This document shows positions 44,051-51,826 of a stretch of DNA of 64,000 nt, piece by piece; within the stretch, counting starts at the first letter, position 1; every line of letters starts with the position of its first letter. Source of the stretch: GWE2-42-39 sp034003625 (GTDB taxonomy: Bacteria; Bacteroidota; Bacteroidia; Bacteroidales; Prolixibacteraceae); NCBI GenBank assembly GCA_034003625.1, contig JAVEYG010000013.1, forward strand, positions 33,255-97,254, written 5' to 3'. The notes beneath the pieces are model-generated. The model saw only the letters and a program-made list of their open reading frames with translations. It was not told where the DNA came from and did no database searches. The translations under genes were made by a program, and so were the position numbers.

Positions 44051-44518
44051 ATGGATATTCTGGTCATTCTGTTTCTGGTTTTTCTTGGCATCGTGCTTTT
44101 ACTGATCGAATTTACCATTCTTCCCGGAGTTACCATTGCCGGAATCGGCGGTTTGCTGATGATGGGAGCGGCTGTTTATCTGGCTTTTAAAAGTTATGGT
44201 ACGGTTGCCGGGATAATTGCTTTGGTTTTTGTGCTGATTGTTTCCCCTGTCCTTGTGTACCGCATGTTTAAAACCCGGATGGGCAAGAAGATGATGCTCG
44301 AATCAAAGATTACCGGCACTTCAACTGAAATAAAAGCAGAAACAATAAAAATAGGGGATGAAGGAATTGCAATAAGCCGTCTGGCCCCAATCGGAAAAGT
44401 CAGGATCGGGACGGAAACCGTTGAAGCCAAATCAACCGGCAGCTTTATCGACCAGCAAACAAAAGTGAAGGTGGTCGGGATTTTACGTACGCAAATTATT
44501 GTAGAACCTATAAATTAA
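44051..44518 (+). CDS. NfeD-family membrane protein (short form)
   Basis: 155 residues. Membrane helices at about 2-20, 26-46 and 50-70 precede an OB-fold NfeD domain (GDEGIAISRLAPIGKVRIG, TKVKVVGILRTQIIVEP). No ClpP-like serine protease domain is present, so this is the short NfeD1b type that partners flotillin-like proteins. It lies 6 bp upstream of floA. Confidence 0.9.
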   Translation: MDILVILFLVFLGIVLLLIEFTILPGVTIAGIGGLLMMGAAVYLAFKSYGTVAGIIALVFVLIVSPVLVYRMFKTRMGKKMMLESKITGTSTEIKAETIKIGDEGIAISRLAPIGKVRIGTETVEAKSTGSFIDQQTKVKVVGILRTQIIVEPIN

Positions 44519-44524
44519 AAACGC

Positions 44525-45499
44525 ATGGAATTTTACGGAACATTTGGATTGGTTGCAGGGATTATTGTCCTGCTGATCATCATTTTATACTACATCCCGA
44601 TCGGGCTGTGGTTTTCGGCGCTGGTTTCCGGCGTCCGCATTTCGTTGATGCAACTGTTTCTGATGCGGTTCAGAAAAGTACCGCCATCGGTTATTGTACG
44701 CGCCCTTATTGAAGGGACCAAAGCCGATGTGCCCTTGAACCGGAACAGCTTAGAGGCCCATTACCTGGCCGGGGGGCAGGTGGCCAAAGTGGTCCACGCA
44801 TTGGTGTCGGCTGCAAAGGCAAATATTGAACTGCCGTTTAACATGGCCACCGCAATCGACCTGGCAGGCCGCGATGTTTTCGAGGCAGTACAAATGTCGG
44901 TGAACCCTAAAGTAATTGATACGCCGCCGGTAAGTGCTGTGGCCAAAGATGGCATCCAGCTTATTTGTAAAGCCCGTGTAACGGTCCGCGCCAATATCAA
45001 ACAATTGGTGGGAGGGGCCGGCGAAGAAACCGTCCTGGCACGTGTGGGCGAAGGCATTGTTTCTTCAATTGGCTCTTCATTCAGCCACAAGGCAGTGCTG
45101 GAAAACCCCGATTCAATTTCGAAGGTCGTGCTGGAAAAAGGATTGGATGCCGGTACTGCATTTGAAATTCTTTCGATTGACATTGCCGATATCGATATTG
45201 GTAAAAATATTGGCGCCGAGCTTCAGATGGACCAGGCAGAAGCAGACAAGAACATTGCCCAGGCCAAGGCAGAAGAACGCCGGGCCATGGCGGTTGCATT
45301 AGAACAGGAAATGATTGCCAAAGCACAGGAAGCACGGGCCAAAGTAATTGAGGCAGAGGTACAAATTCCATTGGCTATTGCCGAAGCTTTCCGGAACGGA
45401 AATCTCGGGATCATGGATTATATGAAATACAAAAACATTATGGCCGATACAGCGATGCGCGAATCCATTGCCGGGGAAGACAGCAAAAAACAGGATTGA
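44525..45499 (+). CDS. floA: Flotillin-like protein FloA
   Basis: 324 residues. An N-terminal membrane segment (LVAGIIVLLIIILYYIPIGL) precedes an SPFH domain (AGGQVAKVVHAL, SAVAKDGIQLICKARVTVRA) and an Ala/Glu-rich coiled-coil (QAEADKNIAQAKAEERRAMA). Length and sequence fit the UPF0365/YqfA FloA family, which organises ordered membrane microdomains with NfeD. A perfect terminator follows, so nfeD-floA form the end of the operon. Confidence 0.94.
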   Translation: MEFYGTFGLVAGIIVLLIIILYYIPIGLWFSALVSGVRISLMQLFLMRFRKVPPSVIVRALIEGTKADVPLNRNSLEAHYLAGGQVAKVVHALVSAAKANIELPFNMATAIDLAGRDVFEAVQMSVNPKVIDTPPVSAVAKDGIQLICKARVTVRANIKQLVGGAGEETVLARVGEGIVSSIGSSFSHKAVLENPDSISKVVLEKGLDAGTAFEILSIDIADIDIGKNIGAELQMDQAEADKNIAQAKAEERRAMAVALEQEMIAKAQEARAKVIEAEVQIPLAIAEAFRNGNLGIMDYMKYKNIMADTAMRESIAGEDSKKQD

Positions 45500-45522
45500 T
45501 TATTCTGTAGGCGATATAAAGG

Positions 45523-45568
45523 GGAGGCTGTCCGGAAACTCTGTTGTTTGGACAGCCTCCTCATTTTT
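45523..45568 (+). terminator. Rho-independent terminator of nfeD-floA
   Basis: GGAGGCTGTCC (45523-45533) pairs perfectly with GGACAGCCTCC (45550-45560), followed by TCATTTTTG. Confidence 0.9.
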
Positions 45569-45663
45569 GTTCCCCCCTAAACCGGTTTCCCAAGGAAATT
45601 AAATCTCCTTAACCGTCAAAAATCGAAAAAACCCAAATGGGATTTCAGATATCCGGCAACATT

Positions 45664-46380
45664 TTACTCACCGGTTGTGCTTGTTTCATCCGCTTCCGGG
45701 ATTTTTGGCGAGCTGGGATCGTACAATTGATAAATGGCTATCCGGACCGGGTCGTTGGCATAAAGGACCTTCGATGCGGCATTGATCTTCAGCAGGATAT
45801 CCCATATACTGTTGTATAGTTCAACCCGCCGGGCGGTAACCAGCAGTTGCTGTTTCTTCAGCATTTCCTGTTCATTGTCGGCAGCCTGCAAGTCCGCAGC
45901 CAGTTGCTCCATCGATGGTACTAAATCCTGGGGCATACCTTTCGCTTCGAGACCGGCTTTGAACGGATCGAGCCGGGCCGCGTTGCAGGCCAGGGTCAGC
46001 AGGGTAATCATCTGTTTTTCTGATTTGACCGCTTTGGCATACAACGAACGGCCAAAGGTGCTGTCAACGGCCTTGCTGTTGCTGCCAAAAGCAGAATGGA
46101 CAAAATACATCAGTTTCTGGTACTTTGTGCCCGCCTCACTGCGTAAACGGCTTAATTCGTCTGTCTTTCGCTGAATGGCCGCCGAATGGGTATTTTCCGA
46201 TGTATCTTCTATGGCAAGGGTGGTTTTTGCAACCAGTTCTTGTCCCAGTTCAGGGGTAAACGACGGATCGAATGCTGCGAACGCAGGCAGGTCGGCCGTA
46301 TACTGCGGTTGAACAGATTGTGATTTGGTGATCACAGCTTCGTAGGTCATTGAAAACTTACGGGTGGTTTGCTTTTTCAT
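45664..46380 (-). CDS. Uncharacterised helical cytoplasmic protein
   Basis: 238 residues, mostly helical, without a signal peptide or membrane segment. It starts MKKQTTRKFSMTYEAVITKS; long amphipathic stretches (SEKQMITLLTLACNAARLDP, NEQEMLKKQQLLVTARRVEL) suggest a helical bundle. The C-terminus is Pro/Ser/Glu-rich. The reading frame is clean and GC-biased like its neighbours, supporting a real gene. I do not recognise the family. Upstream is an unusually long repeat-bearing gap. Confidence 0.6.
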   Translation of the reverse strand: MKKQTTRKFSMTYEAVITKSQSVQPQYTADLPAFAAFDPSFTPELGQELVAKTTLAIEDTSENTHSAAIQRKTDELSRLRSEAGTKYQKLMYFVHSAFGSNSKAVDSTFGRSLYAKAVKSEKQMITLLTLACNAARLDPFKAGLEAKGMPQDLVPSMEQLAADLQAADNEQEMLKKQQLLVTARRVELYNSIWDILLKINAASKVLYANDPVRIAIYQLYDPSSPKIPEADETSTTGE

Positions 46381-46683
46381 AATGATTGGTTTTTTTATGG
46401 GTTTAAAAAAATTATAATCGAATACAATTTATCATCATTTTACAAAACATCAAATTTATTTTTCATTTTTTTTTATACTTTTTCAGCCGTATATTGAGAT
46501 ATAGATCGTATCGGTTTATATACATGGCGTATTATCAGTTGTTTATAGTATAGATATTGCATTTTTATAAAACCAGGACATCCTCGTAATTGCAGATTGT
46601 ATTTAACGTGGAATTTAATGCGTTTCACAAACGGGGTTAGCCATTTAACCGAGTCATACTGTTATTAAACCGGCGACTATGGC
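46381..46683. other. AT-rich intergenic DNA, nothing recognised
   Basis: Strongly AT-rich with no open frame, hairpin terminator or RNA gene that I can support. It contains only the promoter region of the minus-strand gene at its left end. Confidence 0.5.
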
Positions 46684-46840
46684 CTGTTCACGAACAGTTC
46701 CAGGCTTCTCACAAGGGATTTCTTCCTTCTCACCAGGCATTTCCGTCTTCTCACGAAGGGCTTCAGCCCACGGAAATGCTTCGTGAGATGACTACAGCCT
46801 ATATAGAAATGAAAACGATGCTTTGTGAAAAGGCTACAGA
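46684..46840. repeat. Degenerate tandem and inverted repeats built on GTGAGAAG
   Basis: Read on the minus strand, four imperfect 21-bp units follow one another at about 46684-46767, each with a core like (T/C)GTGAGAAG. Further units on the plus strand share ATGCTT(C/T)GTGA (46776 and 46819) and a CTACAG tail. In addition GCATTTCCGT (46737-46746) is inverted at 46770-46779, and CTCACGAAG (46750-46758) at 46779-46787, in interleaved order. A G-run (46843-46851) follows. No coding function; likely non-coding repeats or remnants. Confidence 0.6.
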
Positions 46841-46980
46841 CAGGGGGGGGGAGAAACAAGTTGATAAAAAGCCATAATTAAACAGGATAACCGAGGTGAA
46901 AAGTAACATATTATACCTAACATTGTAAATGTTTATCGTGATATAAAAAATCAATAACGAAAATCATATAACCTGAAAAG

Positions 46981-47170
46981 ATGAAACGGAACGATATGAC
47001 GATCACAACAATTATTTCGGCAAAAACAATAACAAAAACGGCGGCAATGATAACGGCGCAACGTAGAGACAACGCATGCGTTGTCTCTACGATAAAAACA
47101 ACAATAAAAACAACAACGCACGAACAACGGAACAATACCAATAAAACGGTATCAAATGAAACGGAACGAT
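46981..47170. repeat. 15-bp direct repeats flanking the RAYT-linked palindrome
   Basis: ATGAAACGGAACGAT occurs at 46981-46995 and again, unchanged, at 47156-47170, flanking the 30-bp palindrome. The DNA between is low-complexity AAC/AAA-rich. It could be a duplication scar from insertion or slippage. Confidence 0.6.
47062..47091. repeat. Perfect 30-bp palindrome (REP-like unit) upstream of the RAYT gene
   Basis: CGTAGAGACAACGCA is followed directly by its exact reverse complement TGCGTTGTCTCTACG. Each arm carries GTAG at its base, as in REP hairpins recognised by REP-associated tyrosine transposases, and the RAYT gene starts 124 bp downstream. An almost perfect hairpin or cruciform can form. 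No second full copy was found in this window. Confidence 0.85.
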
Positions 47171-47214
47171 GCCAAAAATGAAAATGAAATAACACCCTGC
47201 CAAACGCATTTACA

Positions 47215-47817
47215 ATGGACAAATTTCAAAATAAATATCGTATTCAATCCACCCGTCTGCAAAATTGGGATTACGGATGGGGTGGGGCCTATTTTATTAC
47301 CATTTGTACCAAAGGACGGGAATATTATTTTGGCAATGTGATAAATGGTAAAATGCAATTGTCGAAAACCGGGATTATTGCCGATATTTTGTGGCACGAA
47401 ATTAAAAACCATGCAACAAATATCGAATTAGGCGCATTTGTGGTAATGCCCAATCATGTTCATGGAATATTGATTTTAAATGATAACGGAAATAATGGGA
47501 TCAATGACCATTCCAAAAATGAACACAACGATAACGACGATGCGGTGGGGGCAACGCATGCCGAAAAAACAATCGGGCAAATCCGTTTTCAAAATCAGGG
47601 GAAAAATACCATTTCGTCAATTATCGGTGCCTATAAATCGGCGGTATCAAAACATGCACACCGTCTGGGGTTTGGGTTCGGTTGGCAATCCCGTTTTCAC
47701 GACCATATTATCCGCGACGAACGATCGTATCAAACCATTTCAGAATATATCATCAACAACCCGTTGAAATGGGACGAGGATAAATTCAATCACTGTAACA
47801 CGGATACAGGCCAATGA
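47215..47817 (+). CDS. REP-associated tyrosine transposase (RAYT, Y1/HUH family)
   Basis: 200 residues, a complete transposase_17 (Y1) domain: FITICTKGR near the N-terminus, the HUH pair H81 and H83 in VMPNHVHGILIL, the candidate nucleophile Y140 in IIGAYKSAVSKHA, and the typical C-terminal FHDHIIRDERSYQTISEYII. Residues 89-112 are an Asn/Asp-rich low-complexity insert. RAYT proteins are single-copy relatives of IS200/IS605 transposases, thought to move REP palindromes rather than themselves. The adjacent palindrome is the obvious substrate. All catalytic residues appear intact. Confidence 0.93.
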   Translation: MDKFQNKYRIQSTRLQNWDYGWGGAYFITICTKGREYYFGNVINGKMQLSKTGIIADILWHEIKNHATNIELGAFVVMPNHVHGILILNDNGNNGINDHSKNEHNDNDDAVGATHAEKTIGQIRFQNQGKNTISSIIGAYKSAVSKHAHRLGFGFGWQSRFHDHIIRDERSYQTISEYIINNPLKWDEDKFNHCNTDTGQ

Positions 47818-47837
47818 ATGGCATCCGCCGGCAAAAA

Positions 47838-47866
47838 CAAAGCCGGAACTTGTGATTCCGGCTTTG
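47838..47866 (-). terminator. Terminator of the TCA operon
   Basis: CAAAGCCGGAA pairs perfectly with TTCCGGCTTTG around a 7-nt loop; on the minus strand TTTTTG follows. It lies 20 bp past the citrate synthase stop and may also end the convergent RAYT transcript. Confidence 0.9.
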
Positions 47867-47885
47867 CCTATTGTTTATGAATGAA

Positions 47886-49211
47886 TTAACATGATCCTTT
47901 TGCATTTTTGCCTTCCACCATTTTGCGGAAACCACCGAGTGTGAACGACGATGGCCGTTCGATGGGCAATCCGTACAAACGATCGACGATCAATGAGGCC
48001 AACACACCCAGTGCTCTGGAAACGCCAAACATCACAGTATAGAAATTGTATTCCTTGATTCCGTAGTGGTACAGTAAAGCCCCGGAAAAGGCATCCACAT
48101 TCGGCCACGGATTTTTTATTTTTCCGGTATCTTCGAGAATCGGAGGGGCTACACGGTATATCTGGTTGACGATATTGATCAGTTTATCATCCTTTACATA
48201 TTTGGCTGCAAATTCCTGCTGTGCTGTAAACCGCGGATCGGTCTGACGAAGTACGGCATGGCCATATCCCGGTACCACACGTCCTTCTTCCAGCGTTTTC
48301 TTTATGTAAGCGGCAATCTGTTCGTCCGAAGGTTCATCGGCGCCAATGGTTTGTATCATGTCAAATATCCAGTGGATCACTTCCTGGTTGGCATATCCGT
48401 GCAACGGGCCGGCCAGTCCGAGCATCCCGGCAGCAAACGAATAATACGGGTTGCTTAGGGCAGAACCTACCAGATGGGTGGCATGAGCCGAAACATTTCC
48501 TCCTTCGTGGTCGGCATGGATCACCATGTACAGGCGTAACAGGCGCTTCACCTCGTCGGAGTCGTGCCCCATCATGTGGGCCAGGTTGCCTGCCCAGTCG
48601 AGTCTTGGATCGGGTTCGATGTGATCTTCGTTATGGTATATCCGTCGGTAAATGTATGCGGCAATGCGGGGCAAACGGGCGATCAGGTTCATCACATCCT
48701 CGTAAGTAGTGTCCCAGTAATATTTTTTATTTACCCCGGCCCGATATGCCTTCTGGAAAATCGAATCGGTAGCCATGCTGATGATGGCTGCTGTGAACTG
48801 GGTCATCGGGCGCGAAATCTTGGGCATGGCATCGATCACGTCGAAAACGTGTTGCGGCACATACGCACGGGTTGCCCAGTCTTTGCTGATATTCAGCACA
48901 TCTTCACGTTCGGGCAGTTCTCCAACCAGCATCAGATAAAACAAGCCTTCCGGTAACGGTTCCCCCTCGGGGCGCAGACGGGGCAGTTTTTCCCTGAGTT
49001 CGGGAATAGAATATCCCCTGAAACGGATCCCTTCCTGTGCGTCGAGCTTCGAGGTGTCGGTAATCAGGCAGGGCATGCCTTTCATGCCCGACATTACCTG
49101 TTCTAAGGTGATATTGGCAATTACTTTGTTGCCATGTTCTGTTTTTAGCCGTTGATACTCGCTGATACATTTGCTGGCTTTCTCGAAAAATCGGTTTTTG
49201 ATGTATTCCAT
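47886..49211 (-). CDS. gltA: Citrate synthase, mitochondrial type
   Basis: 441 residues. The three catalytic regions are HADHEGGNVSAHATHLVGSA, GPLHGYANQEVIHW and GYGHAVLRQTDPRFTAQ; the last is characteristic of the eukaryotic/mitochondrial citrate synthase clade rather than the E. coli hexameric type. RFRGYSIPELREKLPRLRPE near the N-terminus agrees. It condenses acetyl-CoA and oxaloacetate. It is the last gene of the operon aconitase - type II IDH - type I IDH - citrate synthase, 40 bp after the IDH, with a strong terminator. Confidence 0.94.
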   Translation of the reverse strand: MEYIKNRFFEKASKCISEYQRLKTEHGNKVIANITLEQVMSGMKGMPCLITDTSKLDAQEGIRFRGYSIPELREKLPRLRPEGEPLPEGLFYLMLVGELPEREDVLNISKDWATRAYVPQHVFDVIDAMPKISRPMTQFTAAIISMATDSIFQKAYRAGVNKKYYWDTTYEDVMNLIARLPRIAAYIYRRIYHNEDHIEPDPRLDWAGNLAHMMGHDSDEVKRLLRLYMVIHADHEGGNVSAHATHLVGSALSNPYYSFAAGMLGLAGPLHGYANQEVIHWIFDMIQTIGADEPSDEQIAAYIKKTLEEGRVVPGYGHAVLRQTDPRFTAQQEFAAKYVKDDKLINIVNQIYRVAPPILEDTGKIKNPWPNVDAFSGALLYHYGIKEYNFYTVMFGVSRALGVLASLIVDRLYGLPIERPSSFTLGGFRKMVEGKNAKGSC

Positions 49212-49251
49212 GTTCTTAGTATTTTATTGATTTCGGTAATTTCGTTAAAAG

Positions 49252-50517
49252 TTAGTGAATATTTCTGATAATTTCATCAGCAAATTCAGAGGTAGTCAGC
49301 AATGTAGCCCCTTCCATCATGCTGTACAGATCGGAAGTGACCCTGCGTTTCGAGAAAGCATGTTCCATCGCATCGAGCACGTGTTCGGCAGCTTCTGTCC
49401 AGCCAAGATGTTCCAGCATCATTACCCCGGAAAGGATGAGCGAACTGGGGTTTGCCTTACCTGTCCCGGCAATGTTCGGAGCAGTGCCGTGGGTTGCTTC
49501 AAAAATAGCATAACCACTGTCGTAATTGATGTTGGCGCCTGGGCTGATTCCGATCCCGCCCACCATTGCCGCCAGTTGGTCGGAAATGTAGTCGCCGTTC
49601 AGGTTCATGGTCGCAATTACCGAATGATCGAATGGCCGCAAAAGGGTTTCCTGTAAAAATGCGTCTGTAATTACATCTTTAACAATCACTTTTCCTGAAT
49701 GTTCGGCCTCTTTTAATGCTTTTTGTGCATCAATTTCCCCTTTTTCTTTTTTTATTTTCTCGTATTGCCGCCAGGTAAATGTTTGTCCCGAAAATTCATT
49801 TTCTGCCAGGTCGTATCCCCAGTTTTTAAATGCCCCTTCGGTGAATTTCATAATGTTCCCTTTGTGGACAAGTGTTACGGAAGGCAAGTCCCGTTCAATG
49901 GCGTACCGGATGGCTGCCCTGACGAGGCGTTCAGAGCCTTCTTTCGAGATGGGTTTCACCCCGAAAGAAGTGCTTTCCGGGAAACGGATGTGGCCGGCCC
50001 CCATCTCATTGATCAGAAAATCGGCGAATTTTTTACTTTTCTCATCCCCGGTCATGTATTCGATACCGGCATAAATATCTTCGGTGTTTTCCCTGAAAAT
50101 GTGCATATCGACCAGTGAAGGATAACGGATGGGAGAGGGGGCGCCCTTAAACCAGCGCACCGGACGAAGGCAAACATATAAATCGAGCGTTTGGCGCAAG
50201 GCCACGTTCAGCGAACGGATACCCCCTCCCACAGGGGTTTGTAGCGGGCCTTTTATGCCAATGAGATATTCCCTGAAAGCTTCCAGAGTGGCGGCAGGCA
50301 AATATTCGCCGGTTTGCTGAAGCGCTTTTTCGCCGGCCAACACTTCTTTCCATATCAATTTGCGCTTGTTCCCGTATGATTTTTCCACGGCAGCATCCAG
50401 GACGCGCTGTGACGGAACAGTGATGTCTTTTCCGATGCCGTCCCCTTCAATAAAAGGGATCACCGGCTGGTCGGGGACGATCAGTTGTCCGTTCTGTATG
50501 TGTATGGCATTTTTCAT
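49252..50517 (-). CDS. icd: Isocitrate dehydrogenase, E. coli Icd type (coenzyme residues look NAD-like)
   Basis: 421 residues, clearly alignable to E. coli Icd: IPFIEGDGIGKDI, TPVGGGIRSLNVALRQ (with the serine phosphorylated in E. coli), NLNGDYISDQLAAMVGGIG. At the coenzyme site the sequence reads HGTAPNIAGTGKANP and VTSDLYSMM. Relative to the NADP-specific E. coli residues Lys344, Tyr345, Val351, Tyr391 and Arg395, this protein has N348, I349, A355, S395 and S399; Ile, Ala and Ser at these sites are features of NAD-linked enzymes. NAD preference is therefore inferred. It sits next to a second, unrelated-clade IDH in the same operon. Confidence 0.92.
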   Translation of the reverse strand: MKNAIHIQNGQLIVPDQPVIPFIEGDGIGKDITVPSQRVLDAAVEKSYGNKRKLIWKEVLAGEKALQQTGEYLPAATLEAFREYLIGIKGPLQTPVGGGIRSLNVALRQTLDLYVCLRPVRWFKGAPSPIRYPSLVDMHIFRENTEDIYAGIEYMTGDEKSKKFADFLINEMGAGHIRFPESTSFGVKPISKEGSERLVRAAIRYAIERDLPSVTLVHKGNIMKFTEGAFKNWGYDLAENEFSGQTFTWRQYEKIKKEKGEIDAQKALKEAEHSGKVIVKDVITDAFLQETLLRPFDHSVIATMNLNGDYISDQLAAMVGGIGISPGANINYDSGYAIFEATHGTAPNIAGTGKANPSSLILSGVMMLEHLGWTEAAEHVLDAMEHAFSKRRVTSDLYSMMEGATLLTTSEFADEIIRNIH

Positions 50518-50573
50518 ATTCGTTTACATTTTCCGCAGATGGCGCAGATTTTATTTTTCCGTGTTACTCAGCG

Positions 50574-51806
50574 TTATCCACGAAAAATTTTTTCTTTCAG
50601 GTTTTCATCAATCGCATTCAAAAAACCTTCGGTAGTCAGGTAATGCTCTTTCTTCAAGTCTTTTTCATGTATGATCAGCGCAAGGTCTTTGGTCATTTTA
50701 CCGCTTTCCACCGTTTCGATACAGACCTGTTCGAGGGTTTCCGCAAAGTTGACCAGGGCCGGGTTGTGGTCGAGTTTTCCACGGAAGGACAGTCCGCGTG
50801 TCCATGCAAAGATGGAGGCAATCGGGTTGGTTGAAGTGGGTTTTCCCTGTTGGTGCATCCTGAAATGGCGGGTCACTGTGCCGTGTGCCGCTTCGGCTTC
50901 CATAGTTTTGCCGTCGGGGGTGATCAGCACCGAGGTCATCAGCCCCAGCGAACCGAAGCCTTGCGCCACGGTGTCCGACTGCACATCGCCGTCGTAGTTT
51001 TTGCATGCCCATACAAAGCCGCCTTCCCATTTCAGCGCCGCTGCCACCATGTCGTCGATCAGGCGGTGCTCGTAAGTAATTCCGGTTTCTTTAAACTGAT
51101 ATTTGAATTCAGATTCAAATATTTCCTGAAAAATGTCTTTGAACCGTCCGTCATATTTTTTCAGGATCGTGTTTTTGGTTGATAAATACAAGGGCCATTT
51201 CTTGATCAGCGCCTGGTTCATGCAGGCCCGGGCAAATCCGGCAATCGATTCATCGGTATTGTACATGGCCAGGGCAATACCATCATCTTCAAAATTATAC
51301 ACATCGAATGATTTTGGTTCACTGCCGTCATCCGGTGTAAATGTGATAGTCAGTTTTCCTTTTCCCTTAGTTGTGAAATCGGTTGCCCTGTATTGGTCGC
51401 CAAATGCGTGACGGCCAATGCAAATTGGTTGTTTCCAACCTGGCACCAATCGTGGAATATTTTTGATCATAATGGGTTCACGGAATACCGTGCCACCCAA
51501 AATGTTACGGATAGTCCCGTTGGGCGATTTCCACATTTCTTTCAGGCCAAATTCTTCCACCCGCGCTTCATCGGGGGTAATGGTCGCACATTTAATCCCG
51601 ACGCCATATTTTTTGATGGCGTGGGCGGCGTCCACTGTAACCTGGTCGTTACTTGCGTCCCTCGCTTCAATCCCCAGATCGTAATATTTTATGTCGAGAT
51701 TGAGATAGGGAAAGATTAGTTTTTCTTTTATAAATGACCAAATAACCCGGGTCATTTCATCTCCGTCTAATTCAACGACCGGATTCAACACGTTGATTTT
51801 TTCCAT
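50574..51806 (-). CDS. NADP-dependent isocitrate dehydrogenase, type II (eukaryote-like)
   Basis: 410 residues of the dimeric type II family known from eukaryotic cytosol and mitochondria and from some bacteria: PVVELDGDEMTRVIW, KCATITPDEARVEEF, KSPNGTIRNILGGTVFREPI. The coenzyme loop HGTVTRHFRMHQ keeps Arg and His at the positions of human IDH1 R314 and H315 that bind the NADP 2'-phosphate, so NADP use is expected. 57 bp upstream of the other IDH in the operon and 20 bp after aconitase. Confidence 0.94.
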   Translation of the reverse strand: MEKINVLNPVVELDGDEMTRVIWSFIKEKLIFPYLNLDIKYYDLGIEARDASNDQVTVDAAHAIKKYGVGIKCATITPDEARVEEFGLKEMWKSPNGTIRNILGGTVFREPIMIKNIPRLVPGWKQPICIGRHAFGDQYRATDFTTKGKGKLTITFTPDDGSEPKSFDVYNFEDDGIALAMYNTDESIAGFARACMNQALIKKWPLYLSTKNTILKKYDGRFKDIFQEIFESEFKYQFKETGITYEHRLIDDMVAAALKWEGGFVWACKNYDGDVQSDTVAQGFGSLGLMTSVLITPDGKTMEAEAAHGTVTRHFRMHQQGKPTSTNPIASIFAWTRGLSFRGKLDHNPALVNFAETLEQVCIETVESGKMTKDLALIIHEKDLKKEHYLTTEGFLNAIDENLKEKIFRG

Positions 51807-51826
51807 TCTTCGGGTGATTTTTATCG

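Noticed and set aside
46677..46859. 60-codon minus-strand frame with VRR repeats
   Set aside because: The peptide only reflects the 21-bp DNA repeats; no start signal or homologous protein was recognised.
46981..47181. 66-codon plus-strand frame upstream of the RAYT gene
   Set aside because: Thr/Asn/Lys low-complexity translation of repeat DNA that includes the palindrome; not a likely protein.
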